Notes: a model not told the origin generated them from the letters alone. 39,214 bases of DNA from Burkholderia sp. SRS-W-2-2016 (GCF_001931485.1 NZ_MSDV01000044.1:1-39214), one strand, 5' to 3'. Shown: positions 16,475-24,526, counted from the first letter of the stretch. A program made the numbers and translations.

Positions 16475-16622
16475 AGGGGCTCTCACAGGAGCTACATCCG
16501 GATGATTCACGGCGAAAACTCACAACAAGGAAAAAGTTGACTACCGTAATCCCCAAGCTGAACGAACCGGTGGAAGTCGCGTTGCGCCGCTTCCGCCGTT
16601 CGATTGAGAGCACCGGTTTGAT

Positions 16623-16630
16623 AAAGGAAC
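16623..16630 (+). repeat. IS66 target duplication, left copy
   Basis: AAAGGAAC just left of the IS66 element; the same 8 bases are at 19152-19159 on the right. IS66 elements make 8-bp duplications. Confidence 0.93.
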
Positions 16631-16655
16631 GTAAGCGGTCGGTGAACGACGCCCC

Positions 16656-18206
16656 TCAGTGGATCTGCTCGAGCATGGCCCAAGGCAGTAGCGCCGCGTA
16701 ATCGTCAGCGGTCGTAGCGGTCGGCAATTTCGCAAACAGCCAGACGAGATAGCGATACGGCTCGACGCCGTTGGCCTTGCACGTCTCGACGAGCGAGTAC
16801 AGATTGGCACTGGCCTGCGCGCCCGCAACGGTATCGGAGAACAGCCAGCCTTTACGGCCGACGACGAACGGCCGGATCGCGTTCTCGCACAGGTTGTTCG
16901 AGATCGGCCACGCGCCGTTCTCGACGTAACGGGTCAGCTTGTGCCATTGGCCGCCCATGTATTGCAGTGCTTTTCCGAGCACGCTCGACGGCACAACGCC
17001 GGGCAGATGCTTGGCCATCGTGCGCTCGATGATGGCGAGTACGCGCACGCTGTATCGTGTGCGCAGTCGCTGCCGCCGCTTCGCTTCCCACTTTGCACTA
17101 CGCGCCTCGGCGGCGAACAGTTTGCCGATCAGCGTAACGAAGCGCGTCGCCAGCAGATCCGGCGAGCGTGCCGCTTTGGGCACGGACTCTTCGGCCTTGA
17201 TAAAGCCACGTCGCACATGTGCCCAGCAGCCGAGATGCACGAGCCGGTGATCGTGGGCGATGCCGTTGTAAAGCTCGTAGCCGTCGGTCATAAACGCAGC
17301 GCCGGACCTTACGCCGGCATAAAGCCGCTGTGCATGCTGTGCACCTCGCCCCGGCGAGTACGAGAACATTCGCACCGGCGGACCGGAGCCGTTGACCTGT
17401 GCCCACAGATAGCTCTTCGACTGCGGACTTCGTCCGGGTTCCTTAAGTACCTGGAAGGTCGTCTCGTCGCCGTAGATGAGGTCCGATTCGAGCAGCACAT
17501 CGCGCATCAGGTTAATGACGGGCTGTGCGGCAAGACCCACACGCACGACGCTGGCAGCCAGTGTATTCGACGAGATGTCGCCGCCGAAGCGGCGCAGCAG
17601 CGTCGCCTGGCGATACAGTGGCATGCCGTACTGATACTTGCCGGTAATGATCCACGCGAGCGCCGATTCCGTGAGCAACCCACGCGGGATGATCCGTACC
17701 GCGGCTGGCGTTACCTTGATGCCCAGATCGCAGCACGGGCAGGCGTATTTGACGCGCTGATGCTGAATGACGCGCACCTGCTCAGGAATCACGTCGAGCT
17801 GTTCGCTCGTCTCGAAGCCGATCTCGACGAGCGCGTGGCCATCGTGCGCGCAGAACCGCTCCGATTCCGGCAGTTCGTGGCGCACGACATCGCGCGGCAG
17901 ATTCGGATCGAGTGGCTTGCGCCCGCGTTTGCGTGTGTGAGCGGCGACCTGCGTGCCGGGTACGTCCTCGCGCGCGGGTGCGGCGTCGGTCGGTGCCAGT
18001 GCTTCGGCTTCGTTGAACAGGCCGAGCTGGTCGGCGTGGCGTGCCTCGCTCGATGCGCCGAACAGTTCGTGCCTGTAGGCGCGCAGCTTCTCTTCAGCCA
18101 GATCGCGTTGGGCACTTACGAAACGAAGCTCGCCACGCAATGCCTCGCGCTCGGCAAGCAGTGCCTGGTATTCCTCAGCATTCAGCGTGACGGTGTCGTT
18201 TGGCAT
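16656..18206 (-). CDS. tnpC: IS66 transposase TnpC
   Basis: The 516-residue DDE-type transposase of IS66. The N-terminal part has a coiled-coil/leucine-rich region (residues about 10-50), then the basic TRKRGRKPLDPNLPRDVVRH stretch, a zinc-finger-like YACPCCD motif, and the catalytic core with YGDETTFQVL and FMTDGYELYNGIAHDHRLVH, ending in ISNNLCENAIRPFVVGRKGW and the family tail VEPYRYLVWLFAKLP. The length is normal. It lies 32 bases after tnpB. It carries out strand cutting and joining at the element ends. Confidence 0.96.
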   Translation of the reverse strand: MPNDTVTLNAEEYQALLAEREALRGELRFVSAQRDLAEEKLRAYRHELFGASSEARHADQLGLFNEAEALAPTDAAPAREDVPGTQVAAHTRKRGRKPLDPNLPRDVVRHELPESERFCAHDGHALVEIGFETSEQLDVIPEQVRVIQHQRVKYACPCCDLGIKVTPAAVRIIPRGLLTESALAWIITGKYQYGMPLYRQATLLRRFGGDISSNTLAASVVRVGLAAQPVINLMRDVLLESDLIYGDETTFQVLKEPGRSPQSKSYLWAQVNGSGPPVRMFSYSPGRGAQHAQRLYAGVRSGAAFMTDGYELYNGIAHDHRLVHLGCWAHVRRGFIKAEESVPKAARSPDLLATRFVTLIGKLFAAEARSAKWEAKRRQRLRTRYSVRVLAIIERTMAKHLPGVVPSSVLGKALQYMGGQWHKLTRYVENGAWPISNNLCENAIRPFVVGRKGWLFSDTVAGAQASANLYSLVETCKANGVEPYRYLVWLFAKLPTATTADDYAALLPWAMLEQIH

Positions 18207-18238
18207 TCCACTATTAGACCATGCTGTGCGCGCCGTGT

Positions 18239-18592
18239 TTAGCTGATCCGCGCGTAATATCGCTGAGGGTGTTTCTGGATCACGGCAAGATCGATGCCGT
18301 CGAGCAGCCAGTGCAGTTGCTCGACGTTGAGCGTGATCGTTTCGCTTCGTGCAGTCGGCCAGACGAAACGGTCAGCTTCGAGCCGCTTGAGCAGCAGCCA
18401 GAAGCCGTTGCCGTCCCAGCCGAGAATCTTGATGCGGTCTCGGCGGCGGTTGCCGAACACGAACAGGCCTGAAGTCATCGGGTGCAGGCGCATCGCCTGT
18501 TCAACCAGAATCGACAGGCCGTTGATGCCCATGCGGAAGTCGACCGGATCGCGATGCAGGTAGACCTTCAGCCCTTCGTCGAACCGGAACAC
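18239..18592 (-). CDS. tnpB: IS66 accessory protein TnpB
   Basis: A 117-residue TnpB of the IS66 family (Orf2). The start MFRFDEGLKVYLHRDPVDFR and the middle GLFVFGNRRRDRIKILGWDG are diagnostic, and WLLLKRLEADRFVWP follows. Its reading frame overlaps the end of tnpA by 25 bases, so translation is probably coupled. The protein is needed for transposition in this family, but its exact role is unknown. Confidence 0.95.
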   Translation of the reverse strand: MFRFDEGLKVYLHRDPVDFRMGINGLSILVEQAMRLHPMTSGLFVFGNRRRDRIKILGWDGNGFWLLLKRLEADRFVWPTARSETITLNVEQLHWLLDGIDLAVIQKHPQRYYARIS

Positions 18593-19071
18593 GGCAGCCT
18601 CCCGAGCATCTGGACCACTGCCGTCAGTTCTTCGAGGCTCGTTTCGCCCAAGTCTAATTCGACACCATTGGGTAGGCGCACATGCAGTGCGACTGCTGTT
18701 GCCGGCGCCCCAGGTAGCGGCTCGCGTGCCACCACCGGGGGCTGCGACGGCACTGCCACGACTGGCGCAAACGCCGACGCAGATGAGTTCACCAGCTCAC
18801 GCGCTGGCATGTCAATCGATACTCCGTCGATCATCTCGATCGTGCGCGAATCCTGCTGGCCGGCCACCGCCGTTTCGCGTTGCATCAGATACTTCGTAAT
18901 CCATTTGCGCAGCAGGTTGGCATTGATCCCATGCTCCTGCGCCAGTCGAGCAACCGACACGCCTGGTTGCAGCGCCGCTTCGATCAGCGTGCGTTTGGCG
19001 CCCTCATCGTACCGGCGACGCCCGTCCCGCGTCAGCCGAACTACTCCTAACTCTGAGTTTTTGACAGTCAT
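18568..19071 (-). CDS. tnpA: IS66 accessory protein TnpA
   Basis: A 167-residue TnpA of the IS66 family. The first 60 residues have a helix-turn-helix of the transposase-8 type (RYDEGAKRTLIEAALQPGVS, then VARLAQEHGINANLLRKWI). The C-terminal third holds the VALHVRLPNGVELDLG block seen in this family. The ATG at 19071 lies one base after an 11-bp hairpin that covers its ribosome binding site, so translation is probably limited. Confidence 0.93.
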   Translation of the reverse strand: MTVKNSELGVVRLTRDGRRRYDEGAKRTLIEAALQPGVSVARLAQEHGINANLLRKWITKYLMQRETAVAGQQDSRTIEMIDGVSIDMPARELVNSSASAFAPVVAVPSQPPVVAREPLPGAPATAVALHVRLPNGVELDLGETSLEELTAVVQMLGRLPCSGSTKG

Positions 19072-19072
19072 T

Positions 19073-19098
19073 GGTGTCCACCTATTTAGGTGGACACC
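19073..19098 (-). promoter_or_regulatory. Hairpin hiding the tnpA ribosome binding site
   Basis: On the mRNA strand GGTGTCCACCT and AGGTGGACACC form a perfect 11-bp stem with a 4-base AAAT loop. The 3' arm holds AGGTGG, 6 bases before the tnpA ATG, so the ribosome binding site would be paired. Such hairpins are known in several insertion sequences as a brake on transposase made from outside promoters. Confidence 0.7.
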
Positions 19099-19151
19099 TT
19101 TCTCTCATACTCCATCTGCCAATGGCAGGGCGTGGGTCATTGACCGCTTAC

Positions 19152-19159
19152 AAAGGAAC
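19152..19159 (+). repeat. IS66 target duplication, right copy
   Basis: AAAGGAAC just right of the IS66 element, the partner of 16623-16630. The bS21 frame resumes here. Confidence 0.93.
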
Positions 19160-19278
19160 TGCGGGCCAGAACGGCTTATGAAACACCTAGTGCGAAACGC
19201 AAACGAAAAAAAGCTGCCGCTGTGGCCCGACTCCGAAAACAAATCAAACGGTCGTTGCCACCGAGGAAGCAGTACTGA

Positions 19279-19812
19279 GCCGAAGTGGTGATGCGGGTAA
19301 GCGAGCGACGGCTGTGCTCGAGAAGCAGTCGTTGGCGGCCTGCGGCGCGGAGGACGGCAACGGGTCGGGAGTACGCACTGCCGACTGGCTGCTTCGGGGC
19401 CGCGCAATTTCGGTGACCGCTTTCGAGCGATGAGTCCGGGGAGCGGACTGACGCAGCCCGTTAAGGGTTATTCGATGCCTGCCGTCGGCCACAGGAACGT
19501 GACGGTACCTCGGCGCGTGCCGGCAGGCGTCGAATAAGCCCGATGGAGGAAACCGCGGAGTACCCCAATGCGGTTGGAGCTTTCGCGGCTATGGCGATTG
19601 ATAGCGCGGGATGTTCAGTGATGTCGGGTGCGACACAGTCTGGCGAGAAGCCGATCGGGCACTAACGCCATCGCGACGCGGTGCAGTTGGGTATTCGGGA
19701 TGATGAAGCGGGCGCACGAAGCACATCGCGAAGCGACGCGCGCATACGTCCGTTCGTGGGCCGCGTCGCCGCAAAGCCAACGTTGGACAGGCAGTTCGAG
19801 GAGCCGTGAGGT
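19279..19812. other. Intergenic region between bS21 remnant and IS91-type element
   Basis: No gene is supported. It contains the dispersed repeat copy at 19362-19457. The left end of the IS91-type element must lie in 19460-19812, but I could not place it. Confidence 0.5.
19362..19457 (+). repeat. Diverged dispersed repeat, copy A
   Basis: Aligns with 25145-25242 in inverted orientation over about 96 bases. Shared blocks include GCACTGCCGACTGG, GTGACCGCTT, CGAGCGATGAGT and GGGAGCGGACTGACG. I estimate about 85 percent identity by eye. Confidence 0.75.
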
Positions 19813-20982
19813 TCATGGCTGATCCAGGCGCATGGGCGGTGCGCGGATCGGGGCGCTGCGCGCGAGGATGTCGATGACGATCATCGGTGCGCCGCAGTGC
19901 CGACAGATGAAGACGGGCCGGGTTTCGATGATGGCGTGGTCCGGTGATGGGCTGGTCGCGGGTGCGATGTGCAGCAGATCGCGCACCCGCGCGAGTCTGG
20001 CGCGGCGCACCGGGTTGGCGAGCAATCCGTAGTGACGGATGCGATGGAAGCCACTGGGCAGCACATGGAGCAGGAAGCGGCGCATGAATTCGCCGGTTTC
20101 GAGGGTCATGGTCTTGTAGCGGGTGCGTCCCTTTGCACGGTAGTCCTTCCAGCGGAACGTCACGCCGCGCTCATCGAAGGCGACGAGGCGCTGGTTGGAG
20201 ATGGCGACGCGGTGCGTGTAGCGTGAGAGGTACTCGAGCACCGCTTCCGGTCCGGCGAACGGGCGTTTGGCGTAGACCACCCATTCGCAGGTACGTAGCG
20301 GCGCAAGCCACCGGGCAAAGGTAGCGGGATCAGCGAGGCCGGTGTACTCGCCGAAGAACTGCAACTGGCCGCGCCTGTGTGCGTCTGCGAGTGCTTCGAG
20401 GAAGCGGCGCCGGAACAGGCGTGAGAGGACGCGCACGGGCAGGAAGAAGCCGGGGCGGCAGGCGATCCAGCGCTCACCGTCAGGCGACAGTCCGCCACCG
20501 GGTACGATGCCGTGCACATGCGGGTGATGCGTCAGCGCCGAGCCCCAGGTGTGCAGTACGAGCGTGGCGCCAATGTGAGCGCCGAGATGCCTGGGATCCC
20601 CGGCGATCGTGCGCAGCGTGTCAGCGGCGATGTCGAGCAGCAGGCCGTAGATGATCCGTTTGTTGTACCAGGCGATCGCACTGATGGATGCGGGAAGCGT
20701 GAAGACGACGTGGAAGTACTCGATGGGTAGCAGATCGGCCTGGCGTGCCTCCAGCCAGCGGTGTGCGGCACTGGCCTGGCACTTCGGGCAATGCCGGTTC
20801 CGGCACGAGTTGAAGGACACCTCTGTCATTGTGCAGCCTGAACAGCGCAGCACATGTCCGCCCAGTGCCGCGGTGCGGCACCGTTCGATGGCCGACATGA
20901 CCTTCAGCTGCCCCAGGCTCAGATGTGTCGTGGCTCGCCACGCTGGCCCGTGGCTGCGGAAGATGTCCGCAACCTCCAGCAT
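19813..20982 (-). CDS. IS91-type transposase
   Basis: A 389-residue rolling-circle transposase of the IS91 family (HUH nuclease). The N-terminal zinc-ribbon has Cys47, Cys50, Cys60, Cys65 and Cys68 (LRCSGC, SCRNRHCPKC). The HUH metal site is HHPHVHGI (residues 152-159) and the nicking tyrosines are Tyr251 and Tyr255 in EYLSRYTHRVAI. The family works by nicking one strand, without target duplication. A tyrosine recombinase gene lies 21 bases upstream on the same strand, an arrangement known for some IS91-type elements. Ends of the element were not identified. Confidence 0.94.
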   Translation of the reverse strand: MLEVADIFRSHGPAWRATTHLSLGQLKVMSAIERCRTAALGGHVLRCSGCTMTEVSFNSCRNRHCPKCQASAAHRWLEARQADLLPIEYFHVVFTLPASISAIAWYNKRIIYGLLLDIAADTLRTIAGDPRHLGAHIGATLVLHTWGSALTHHPHVHGIVPGGGLSPDGERWIACRPGFFLPVRVLSRLFRRRFLEALADAHRRGQLQFFGEYTGLADPATFARWLAPLRTCEWVVYAKRPFAGPEAVLEYLSRYTHRVAISNQRLVAFDERGVTFRWKDYRAKGRTRYKTMTLETGEFMRRFLLHVLPSGFHRIRHYGLLANPVRRARLARVRDLLHIAPATSPSPDHAIIETRPVFICRHCGAPMIVIDILARSAPIRAPPMRLDQP

Positions 20983-21003
20983 GAGGCGCTACAGCGCGTG
21001 GGC

Positions 21004-21879
21004 CTACTCGGAGGGCAGACGGTCCAGCGGACTGGTGACCTCGTGCAGCAGGTCGGTAGCCACCTGGACGTAGAGCGCGGTGTTCTCAAGCTTGGCGTGG
21101 CCGAGCAGAACCTGGATTACGCGGATGTCGACCTTCTGTTCGAGGAGATGCGTCGCGAAACTGTGGCGCAAGGTATGCATGGATACACGCTTGTCGATGT
21201 GCGCGGCTTCGGCGGCGGCATGAATGGCGCGGTTCAACTGTCGCGTGCTCAACTGGTCGAGTGGATCGAGCCCGGGAAACAGCCACCCGCCGTCAAACAT
21301 CTTGCCCTGCGCACGGGCCATGCGCCACCATACGCGCAGCCGCTCGAGCAGCACCGGCGAGAGCATGGCGTAGCGGTCGCGGCGGCCCTTGCCCTGCTCG
21401 ATACGCAGTGTCATGCGTTCGCTGTCGACGTCGGTGACCTTCAGCGCTACCACTTCACTCGCGCGCAGCCCGGCACCGTAGGCGACCGACAGCGCAGTCT
21501 GGTGCTTGAGGTTGCCGGCTGCCTCGATCAGCCGCCGCACTTCGTCGGGACTGAGCACGACGGGCAATATGCGGGGAACGCGCACCGGTTGCATCCTGAC
21601 TATCAGTTCGGGCCGGTCGAGCGTGACGGTGAAGAAGAACTTCAGGCCGGTGATCGCGTGGTTCAGCGACACGGCCGATGTGCCGTGATCGACCAGATAG
21701 AGCTGGTAGCGGCGCAGGTCCTCGACGGTGGCTGTGTCAGGTGAGCGCCCGAGAAACCGGGCGAACTCGCGCACGATGTGCAGATAGACGTCCTGCGTCT
21801 TGGGGGCTAGCTGGCGCATGCGCATGTCGTCGATCATGCGTTGGCGCAATGGGCTGACGTTTGCCGGTAAGGAGGTCAT
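21004..21879 (-). CDS. Tyrosine recombinase of the IS91-type element
   Basis: A 291-residue XerC/XerD-like site-specific recombinase. The SAM-like N-terminal domain covers about residues 10-100 and the catalytic domain 105-290. Catalytic residues are Arg139 (GAGLRASE), Lys164 (QGKGRRDRY), His235 and Arg238 (HTLRHSFATHLL), His261 (LLGHAKL) and the nucleophile Tyr270 (NTALYVQV). AGGAG lies 7 bases before the ATG at 21879. It lies directly upstream of the IS91-type transposase and is probably its helper, though its exact role in such elements is unclear. Confidence 0.94.
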   Translation of the reverse strand: MTSLPANVSPLRQRMIDDMRMRQLAPKTQDVYLHIVREFARFLGRSPDTATVEDLRRYQLYLVDHGTSAVSLNHAITGLKFFFTVTLDRPELIVRMQPVRVPRILPVVLSPDEVRRLIEAAGNLKHQTALSVAYGAGLRASEVVALKVTDVDSERMTLRIEQGKGRRDRYAMLSPVLLERLRVWWRMARAQGKMFDGGWLFPGLDPLDQLSTRQLNRAIHAAAEAAHIDKRVSMHTLRHSFATHLLEQKVDIRVIQVLLGHAKLENTALYVQVATDLLHEVTSPLDRLPSE

Positions 21880-22002
21880 GATTCGGCTCCTGTTGAAGAG
21901 CGAGGCGGATTGCCTCGTTCGCCAACATAAACCGCGTGACCGGCTTGACCTTCACCTCCAGCATCGGATCGTAGCCCCTACCGCGCGAGCGGTTTAGTCC
22001 GT

Positions 22003-22112
22003 CGACCCACTCCGGTCAGATGGCTTTCTCAGAACTGGTCAGTCAGCCAATTTCAGGTTTTGCGAACTGGAGCGCCAGAAAGCGGTCGTCGGCGAACTGA
22101 CCCAATCGGCCA
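22003..22112 (+). repeat. 110-bp direct repeat, copy 2 (truncated unit)
   Basis: Identical to 8030-8139 over all 110 bases. On the left it touches the IS91-type element; on the right the sequence departs at 22113. Since related repeats continue past both edges elsewhere, this copy is a fragment. Confidence 0.9.
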
Positions 22113-22532
22113 GGAAGCGCCCTTCACACGGCACGCAGCCCAGTCATTCCGGCGTCGGTTGTACCTTGGAAACGGCCAGTCGATCCGCGCGCCCTGGACA
22201 GATTCTGTTCGATACTCTCGCAGTAGATGCGATAAGCCCTGTCCCTTTGCCAGCCCGCCACCTCTGTCTAACCTGCGCACCATACCAGGCAAGGGGGCGT
22301 AGGTGGGTAGGGCCCGCGTTACTTCATATGCGGAACGGGCCGCTCGATAAAACAGTTACAAGATAAGTATTGACGATGGTTCCCTGCGCAGGTACCGTTC
22401 GGCTCGAAGTTCAAGAAGTTCGATTGCTGTTCATCAATTGCTCGCTCCTCAGCGGTATTCGTTGTCCTCTCCCTCCTTGACGCTTCACACACTCTTTAAA
22501 AGAGCAATCTTCGTTTTTCTCAAGGATTTTTC
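22113..22532. other. Leader region before cspA
   Basis: No gene is supported. The last 50 bases before cspA hold CTCTTTAAAAGAG, a short inverted repeat, and CAAGGA before the start. A long leader is usual for cold-shock genes, but no cold box can be named with certainty. Confidence 0.4.
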
Positions 22533-22736
22533 ATGGATACCGGTACCGTCAAGTGGTTCAACGACAGCAAAGGCTTTGGTTTCATCACGCCGGACAAGGG
22601 CGGCGACGACCTGTTTGCTCACTTCTCCGAAATCACGAGCGACGGTTTCAAGACGCTGGCTGAAAATCAGAAGGTGAGCTTCGAAACGAAGCAAGGCCCG
22701 AAGGGTCTTCAGGCGGCGAACATCAAGCCGCTGTAA
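22533..22736 (+). CDS. Cold-shock protein of the CspA family
   Basis: A 67-residue single cold-shock domain that binds single-stranded RNA and DNA and acts as an RNA chaperone. It has the RNP1 motif KGFGFITPD (residues about 13-21) and the RNP2 motif DLFAHFSEI (about 26-34); the usual family form is VFVHF. It begins MDTGTVKWFNDSKGFGF and ends AANIKPL. AAGGA lies before the ATG at 22533. The next gene, a small unknown protein 290 bases downstream, resembles proteins often seen near cold-shock genes in Burkholderia. Confidence 0.97.
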   Translation: MDTGTVKWFNDSKGFGFITPDKGGDDLFAHFSEITSDGFKTLAENQKVSFETKQGPKGLQAANIKPL

Positions 22737-23025
22737 AGTTTGAAGGGCCCGGCCTCCGGCAACGGACACCGGGTTGCAGCGACACCCTCGCGGAGCGTTG
22801 TCTCCCAAAGTTGGCGCGATCTCTGCTGGCTGCATCTGTCTATTCAGCAGCTTGCCCCGCGCCATACGCCTCGTTGCACCTCATTCTCCCCCTTTGGCTT
22901 CAACGCCCATTTTCGCTTTCCGAATGTTTCGGATTCGGCTTGCGATGGCTTTGAATCAGCTCACCCGTGCACATTTCGCATGGCACGCGGGCGCTCGAAC
23001 ATCATCGAACTTCATTAAAATTAAA

Positions 23026-23250
23026 ATGCAGCACAAACAAATTCAACAATACAACGGCTATGCCGTCCAACCCTCGACGCATCGTTTGCCCGACGGTAGT
23101 TTTTCATCCGACCTGCTGATCGAACGTATCAATAGCGTGCGAGCCGAAGGTCGGTACCAGTTCTATTCTCTCGATTACTTCAAGAGTGAAGAACAGGCGC
23201 TGCAGCACTCGGCGCGCTGGGCACGCAACTGGGTCGACACGCGCGGTTAA
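23026..23250 (+). CDS. Small DUF6566-like protein
   Basis: A 74-residue protein beginning MQHKQIQQYNGYAVQPSTHR, then LPDGSFSSDLLIERINSVRA, FYSLDYFKSEEQALQHSARW and ARNWVDTRG. The end A-x-x-x-A-x-x-W-A-x-x-W-[LV]-D matches the small protein at 16259, so the two are likely relatives. From memory this is the DUF6566 type, not checked. The start at 23026 sits in an AT-rich leader (TTAAAATTAAA) with no Shine-Dalgarno sequence. It lies 290 bases after cspA on the same strand, and the pairing is one I recall from related genomes. A hairpin follows at 23295. Confidence 0.68.
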   Translation: MQHKQIQQYNGYAVQPSTHRLPDGSFSSDLLIERINSVRAEGRYQFYSLDYFKSEEQALQHSARWARNWVDTRG

Positions 23251-23294
23251 CGGCGACGCGCCAGTTCGAAGCACTCAGCGCATCTGAGGCATTA

Positions 23295-23318
23295 GGGCGC
23301 GCGCAACGAGGCGCGCCC
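23295..23318 (+). terminator. Hairpin after the small protein gene
   Basis: GGGCGCGC (23295-23302) and GCGCGCCC (23311-23318) form a perfect 8-bp GC stem with an 8-base loop, 45 bases after the stop. AAA follows, not T, so a Rho-independent terminator is uncertain. Confidence 0.5.
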
Positions 23319-24054
23319 AAACGTCACGCGGGCTCGGTTCTTTGCGTTCCGATTCCATCCGCGCGCTCAGTTCGACCTTCACGATTTTCCCTTTCTACGG
23401 GTCTTCGGCAAGCTACGTTCTTCTGGCATTGAAGGCGGTGACGTGCTCGATGGCGGAATAGACCAAGTGTGAACGCAGGCGCGATTTTCATTGACCGCTC
23501 CTGCTTCGGCCGGCACTCATGGGATGAGCGGCGTCTTCGGCGCCATTTCCGACCGTCTTCTGATCTGATTGGGCATTTGCCCGAAATGAATCGTCGCCTG
23601 GGCGGAGAGCGCCCCATATCAGGCCGTGAGTCGTACCGACACTGTGACTTCCTGTCCCTTCAGGGTCTTACGTCATACCCGACACTGCCACGGACTCGGC
23701 CGCATCGCGCTCGCGGTCCCGGGGCGCATCGATCGGCAAGCCGAACGCCCTCAATACATCTTCTTTGGCGGTTTCGACCGCCGAATGCGCTGGCGCAGGG
23801 TCAGTATTTTGCAGTCTTCGTGTTCCACGCCCTGTCTCCCTCAGCGCTCGATGCGCAGCTAGCTGGCTGCATTGAGCAAGCGAGAGACCCGGCCCGCCGT
23901 TATTTTCCCTTTGCGGCGCAACCCTGAACTCCCAGCCGGTAGAATCCCTCCGCGTGGACCGAACCGGTTTGATCCCGCGCAGCGCGAAAAAATCGACCAG
24001 ACCACCCTTTTCAGGCACCAAAAATGCGACGACGAGGGACTACCCCGAGATCAT
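23319..24054. other. Intergenic region before the second stand-alone receiver
   Basis: About 735 bases without a supported gene. An open frame leads into the receiver from 23872, but its first 61 codons look like translated intergenic DNA. Confidence 0.45.
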
Positions 24055-24486
24055 ATGCCGCCCTCAGCGTTTTATCCGATCCTCCGCCCGTGGACTACGC
24101 GCCGCGTCGCTCTGCACGGCGAAAGGCTGCGCGTGACAGTGGTTGATGATAACCATGATGGGGCCGACGCACTCGCGGCATATCTGTCATTACATGACAT
24201 TCAATGCCGGGCCGTCTACAGCGGGAAGGACGCGATCGCGATCGGAAGCACATGGCCGTCCCATCTCTTCCTTATGGATGTCTCGATGCCAGGATGCAAC
24301 GGACTTCAGGTTGCGCGTTCGCTGCGGCTTGCTCCGGAGACCGCGACAGTTCTCGTCATCGCTCATACAGCACTCGACGAGCTTTCTGTTCGACAACATT
24401 CGACGGATGGCGAATTTGACGGATATTTCCAGAAGGGCTGGGACCCCAAGCAACTGATCTGGCTGCTTGCTAAGCTCATCGGATAA
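24055..24486 (+). CDS. Stand-alone receiver protein with QKG loop, copy 2
   Basis: A 143-residue single receiver domain. The acidic pair is Asp31-Asp32 (VTVVDDN), the phospho-acceptor Asp75 (LFLMDVSMPGCNG), the switch Thr105 (IAHTALDEL) and the conserved Lys127 in FDGYFQKGW. It shares with the receiver at 11732 the N-terminal LR-VVDD context, VAR-x-LR, A-x-T-x-LDEL and QKG, so they are paralogs. I chose the ATG at 24055 by comparison with that gene; the ribosome binding site is weak. No kinase gene is adjacent. No output domain follows, so it likely acts through partner contact or phosphorelay. Confidence 0.82.
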   Translation: MPPSAFYPILRPWTTRRVALHGERLRVTVVDDNHDGADALAAYLSLHDIQCRAVYSGKDAIAIGSTWPSHLFLMDVSMPGCNGLQVARSLRLAPETATVLVIAHTALDELSVRQHSTDGEFDGYFQKGWDPKQLIWLLAKLIG

Positions 24487-24526
24487 CCGCTTCCTTCCTC
24501 ATTCTAAGCGGTCGGCGCGGCGGAGC

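Larger units (their letters stand above)
16631..19151 (-). mobile_element. Complete IS66-family insertion sequence
   Basis: 2521 bp bounded by GTAAGCGGTC at 16631 and its complement GACCGCTTAC ending at 19151, with further imperfect pairing inward (TGA, then ACGCCC). It holds the three-gene set tnpA, tnpB, tnpC of the family, all on the minus strand and all intact, and is flanked by the direct repeat AAAGGAAC. Everything needed for transposition seems present, so the element is probably functional. Confidence 0.95.
16537..19278 (+). pseudogene. rpsU: Second bS21 gene interrupted by IS66
   Basis: The 5' part, 16537-16630, starts with TTG and reads (M)TTVIPKLNEPVEVALRRFRR, then SIESTGLIKE. The 3' part resumes after the IS66 element as LRARTAYETPSAKRKRKKAA and ends RSLPPRKQY at 19278. 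Joining the two at the duplicated AAAGGAAC gives an unbroken 70-residue bS21, close to the intact copy at 9974. Both copies share the leader CAAGGAAAAA and the TTG start. The insertion removes the basic C-terminal half, so no working protein is made. The reading frame is otherwise undamaged, which argues that the insertion is recent. Confidence 0.93.
19813..22002 (-). mobile_element. IS91-type element with tyrosine recombinase (limits approximate)
   Basis: The transposase and recombinase genes form one unit. IS91 elements lack inverted repeats and target duplications, so ends cannot be read by eye. The right limit is put at 22002 because a copy of the 110-bp repeat, shared with 8030, begins at the next base. 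The left limit is only the transposase stop codon and the true end is further left. Confidence 0.6.

Noticed and set aside
16941..18242. 433-codon plus-strand frame antisense to IS66 tnpC
   Set aside because: It is a shadow of the transposase gene in GC-rich DNA and has no recognisable motif.
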